In this document: in pieces, positions 18,522-20,757 of the stretch
Numbering within the stretch: position 1 is the stretch's first letter
How the letters are laid out: each line of letters opens with the position of its first letter
Assembly: GCA_003118195.1 (NCBI GenBank)
Contig: BEXV01001746.1
Span: forward strand, 10,969 to 31,725
DNA from: Hemicentrotus pulcherrimus
Lineage: Eukaryota > Echinodermata > Echinoidea > Camarodonta > Strongylocentrotidae
Reading direction: 5' to 3'
DNA: 20,757 nt
Notes under the pieces: model-generated
The model's database searches: none
Seen by the model: the letters and a program-made list of their open reading frames with translations, nothing else
Told to the model about the DNA's origin: nothing
Made by a program: the position numbers and the translations under genes

Positions 18522-18830
18522 CATTGCGTCCCAGAAAAAAACGAAACCGAGAATTATTGATGTTTTATCATAACTTAATCATAATTTTAATTGATAATTG
18601 ACACATATTTGTAAAGCTTAGATCCTCCTCTTTCATTTGATGCAACTAATATGATCATATTCCACGCACGAGTGAGTAAAATGAATTTGAAGAGAGGGAA
18701 CCAAAAAGTCATTTGGCGGACGGTATCTGAATTTCAAAGAGAAAATCACATTTCTAGAGAATTGAGTTTCTGCTCTTTCATATGACACCTCAATCAGGAA
18801 AAATCAGAAACACGATCCGAAATAAAGAAC
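18522..18830. mobile_element. One-armed relative of the 882-bp palindrome
   Basis: From CATTGCGTCCCAGAAAAAAA, preceded by TA, the sequence tracks the left arm of the palindrome at 19679 for nearly 300 bp, with shared blocks such as GATGTTTTATCATA, GGAACCAAAAAGTCATTTGG and CTGCTCTTTCATATGACACC. Similarity fades near 18830 and no right arm follows. It is a truncated or half-deleted, more diverged copy. Confidence 0.8.
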
Positions 18831-19566
18831 TACCACTCGGCAACACAACACAAAATACTACCAAACACAGTACACTTCAACCTTCCATCCCACTCATTAT
18901 ACAATGTTCAAATCACCGGAATCGAATTGATCCACAACAAATCACGCCACACAATCCTCCACAAAAAATCTTTTTGGATATCAAAACTTAAAACCCTACA
19001 CCCAGATGGGATCAATGTTGACCAATAAGGCAATTAACACATCAGACGCACGTAAACTTTTGATCACATGATAAAAAAACTGCCTCAGTAAACGCAGATA
19101 TTCGATCTTAATTTTTATTTTATTTTTAGTCTTTGATTCTCACGTTTTATCCTTGCATTTGTTATACAATGTAGAGTGAATATACTGCAACCTATCGGAC
19201 TGTGTACACTCCAATGCATTTGATTGAAGCCTTCTATCCTCCCCCTCCCCTCCCTAGACACAAATCATGACACCGGCTATGTCATAGATCAGTAACATCC
19301 GTGTCACAGGTCAGTAACCCACACTTGACCGCACATCCTTTATTACACGTTCACATATATCACATCAACTGAATAAACACACCGACAGCCCAACACAAAA
19401 GCAAGGTAAAACTCTTTGAATTTGCATAATTATTTCTAAGTTAATTCCGAAAGTATTTCTCGTACCAATTTTTGCTATGTTCATGATGCTTGACTATGAT
19501 TGGGTGTTATTAGGTTTGTATGCCGTGTATATTTGTTTATACAATGTATTTGATTTTGTATGTGTT
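18831..19566. other. Gene 1 intron: A/C-skewed block and retroelement-like tail
   Basis: From about 18830 to 19010 the plus strand is strongly A/C rich and gives a chance Asn/Thr/Pro frame. From about 19450 the sequence leads into the hammerhead-like motif and a frame with SEPEEGLTSRKLVINLLST, which I recall as a common tail in invertebrate repeat families. Confidence 0.4.
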
Positions 19567-19629
19567 TGTACTTCAGAACCTGAAGAAGGCCTCACAAGCC
19601 GAAAGCTCGTAATAAACTTGTTAAGTACA
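19567..19629 (+). ncRNA. Candidate hammerhead ribozyme core at a retroelement end
   Basis: CTGAAGA (19580-19586) matches the CUGANGA box. GGC/GCC (19588-19590, 19598-19600) can form stem II with one bulged A, and GAAA (19601-19604) matches the second conserved box. Stem I could form from TGTACTT (19567-19573) with AAGTACA (19623-19629), plus AAC (19577-19579) with GTT (19620-19622). A minimal stem III (AG/CT) then leaves a UU cleavage step. Penelope-like elements are known to carry such short-stem hammerheads. The bulged A and 2-bp stem III weaken the case. Confidence 0.35.
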
Positions 19630-19678
19630 GCTACGTCTCATGTTCCTAGACCATTTTCTTCACGCCTATATATATATA

Positions 19679-20557
19679 CAGTGCGTCCCAGAAAAAACGA
19701 AACCAAGAAGTATCGATGTTTTATCATACCTTAATCACAACCATAATTAATGAATGATACATATTTGGAAAGCTGAGAGTCTCGTCTTTCAGTTGATGCT
19801 ACTCACGTGATGCATATTTCACGCATGAGTGATTAAAAGCAATTTGAGGGAAGGAAACCAAAAAGTAATTTGGCGGGCGGTATCTGAATTTTAAAGAAAA
19901 ATTCATATTTCTAGAAAGTTCATTTTCTGCTCTTTCATAAGATACCTCAATCAAGAAAAATGAGCCAGGAATAACAAAGTTCTGTTTGTTTAAAGTAACC
20001 CTTACATTTTCATAATTTTAACAAACGAATTCGTTTTCACTAGGTGCCTGCCGTAGCAAAAAGCAGATTTGACAAAAGACTTAACTCCGTTCCGTTGACA
20101 AGCAGCCATACATGAAGACTCTCGCCTACGGCTGATTATCAAAGAAACGGAGTTGAGTCTTTTGTTAATTTCGTTTATTGATACGACAGGCAGCCAGTAA
20201 AAACGAATTCGTTTAATAAAATTATGGAAATGCAAGCCCTACTTTAAATAAACAGTACTTTGTCATGCCTCGCTCATTTTTCCTGATTGAGGTGTCATAT
20301 GAAAGAGCAGAAACTCAACTTTCTAGAAATGTGATTTTTTTCTTTAAAATTCAGATACCGCCCGCCAAATTACTTTTTGGTTTCCTTTCCTCAAATTGCT
20401 TTTAATCACTCATGCGTGAAATATGCATCACGTGAGTAGCATCAACTGAAAGAGGAGACTCTAAGCTTTCCAAATATGTATCAATCATTAATTATGGTTG
20501 TGATTAAGTTATGATAGAACATCGATACTTCTCGGTTTCGTTGTTTTCTGGGACGCA

Positions 20558-20560
<3 letters not shown>
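19679..20560. mobile_element. 882-bp palindromic fold-back element, Tc1/mariner-like ends
   Basis: The element begins CAGTGCGTCCCAGAAAA and ends with the inverse TTTTCTGGGACGCACTG. It is flanked on both sides by TA within (TA)n. Matching blocks lie symmetrically about position 20119, for example AAACGAATTCGTTT at 20023 and 20201, and GACAAAAGACTTAACTCCGT paired with its inverse at about 20146-20166. The arms of about 413 nt enclose a loop of about 54 nt. No transposase is encoded. TA flanks and CAGTG ends fit a non-autonomous Tc1/mariner element. Confidence 0.88.

Positions 20561-20590
<30 letters not shown>
20561..20590. repeat. (TA)n microsatellite
   Basis: A near-pure TA run directly adjoins the right end of the palindromic element. 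A shorter TA run adjoins the left end (19668-19678), consistent with insertion into TA repeats. Confidence 0.9.
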
Positions 20591-20592
<2 letters not shown>

Positions 20593-20728
20593 TAAAACAA
20601 CACTAAAAACAACAAAATAACAAAATCTATTCGAATAGAAATTTGTATTTATAATTATAATCATCGAACCATTGTCTGAACTAACATTCTTTGAGGATCA
20701 CTATTGATAAAGATATTACATGACTTAC
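20591..20728 (-). other. Gene 1 intron start
   Basis: Short AT-rich stretch between the (TA)n run and the EGF exon donor. Nothing seen. Confidence 0.5.
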
Positions 20729-20757
20729 CATTCTGGCAAAGGTCTCCTGTGAAACCA
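20729..20757 (-). CDS. Gene 1, partial exon: end of an EGF-like domain
   Basis: Read on the minus strand, the last 29 bases of the window encode GFTGDLCQN and then the first base of a split codon, followed by a strong donor GTAAGT at 20728-20723. A Gly-Phe-Thr-Gly stretch followed by a final cysteine is the usual end of an EGF-like repeat, so this is the 3' part of an exon whose start lies beyond the right edge. The exon ends in phase 1, as is usual for EGF exons, and joins in phase to the transmembrane exon at 18391, where G plus CT makes Ala. This places an EGF-like module directly outside the membrane. How many EGF repeats or other domains precede it cannot be seen. Confidence 0.72.

Overview
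The window reads as AT-rich, intron- and transposon-laden nuclear DNA of a marine invertebrate deuterostome, most likely an echinoderm. No bacterial gene organisation is visible. The reasons are short exons with GT-AG borders in matching phase, two decayed non-LTR retrotransposons, several fold-back DNA elements, microsatellites, and receptor families that are expanded in echinoderms. The species call is inference.

The host genes that can be supported are all on the minus strand, so they read right to left. Gene 1 enters at the right edge. Four exons (20757-20729, 18391-18253, 16320-16173, 14538-14503) join in phase to give the end of an EGF-like domain, one transmembrane helix, a basic stop-transfer segment and a short cytoplasmic tail with a stop codon. 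Gene 2 probably starts with a signal-peptide exon (7475-7379). It is followed by three phase-0 exons (6125-5988, 1517-1332, 775-626) that resemble the GAIN region of an adhesion-GPCR-like protein. At least one exon between the signal peptide and the GAIN region was not found, and any GPS and seven-helix exons would lie left of the window.

The space between and inside the genes is mostly mobile DNA. A 5'-truncated LINE (about 4985-1850, minus) sits in a gene 2 intron and is split by an 852-bp fold-back element (2366-3217). That element begins and ends with CACAGTG/CACTGTG and is flanked by a 5-bp CGATG duplication, as expected of Transib or RAG-like transposons. A second decayed LINE (about 10560-8240, minus) lies upstream of the gene 2 signal-peptide exon. 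A 2.3-kb AT-rich satellite (12105-14377) starts just downstream of the gene 1 stop and contains three successive 173-bp two-monomer higher-order units. Gene 1 introns hold a 168-bp hairpin inside GATA/GGTA microsatellite, an 882-bp near-perfect palindrome with mariner-like TA flanks, a one-armed relative of that palindrome, and a candidate hammerhead ribozyme core at the end of a retroelement-like sequence.

The two host genes show no evident functional link beyond both encoding probable surface receptors. The strongest leads are the RSS-heptamer fold-back element and its nested insertion history, the large palindrome, the hammerhead-like fold, the higher-order satellite, and a small duplicated protein-like motif near 11.4-11.65 kb.
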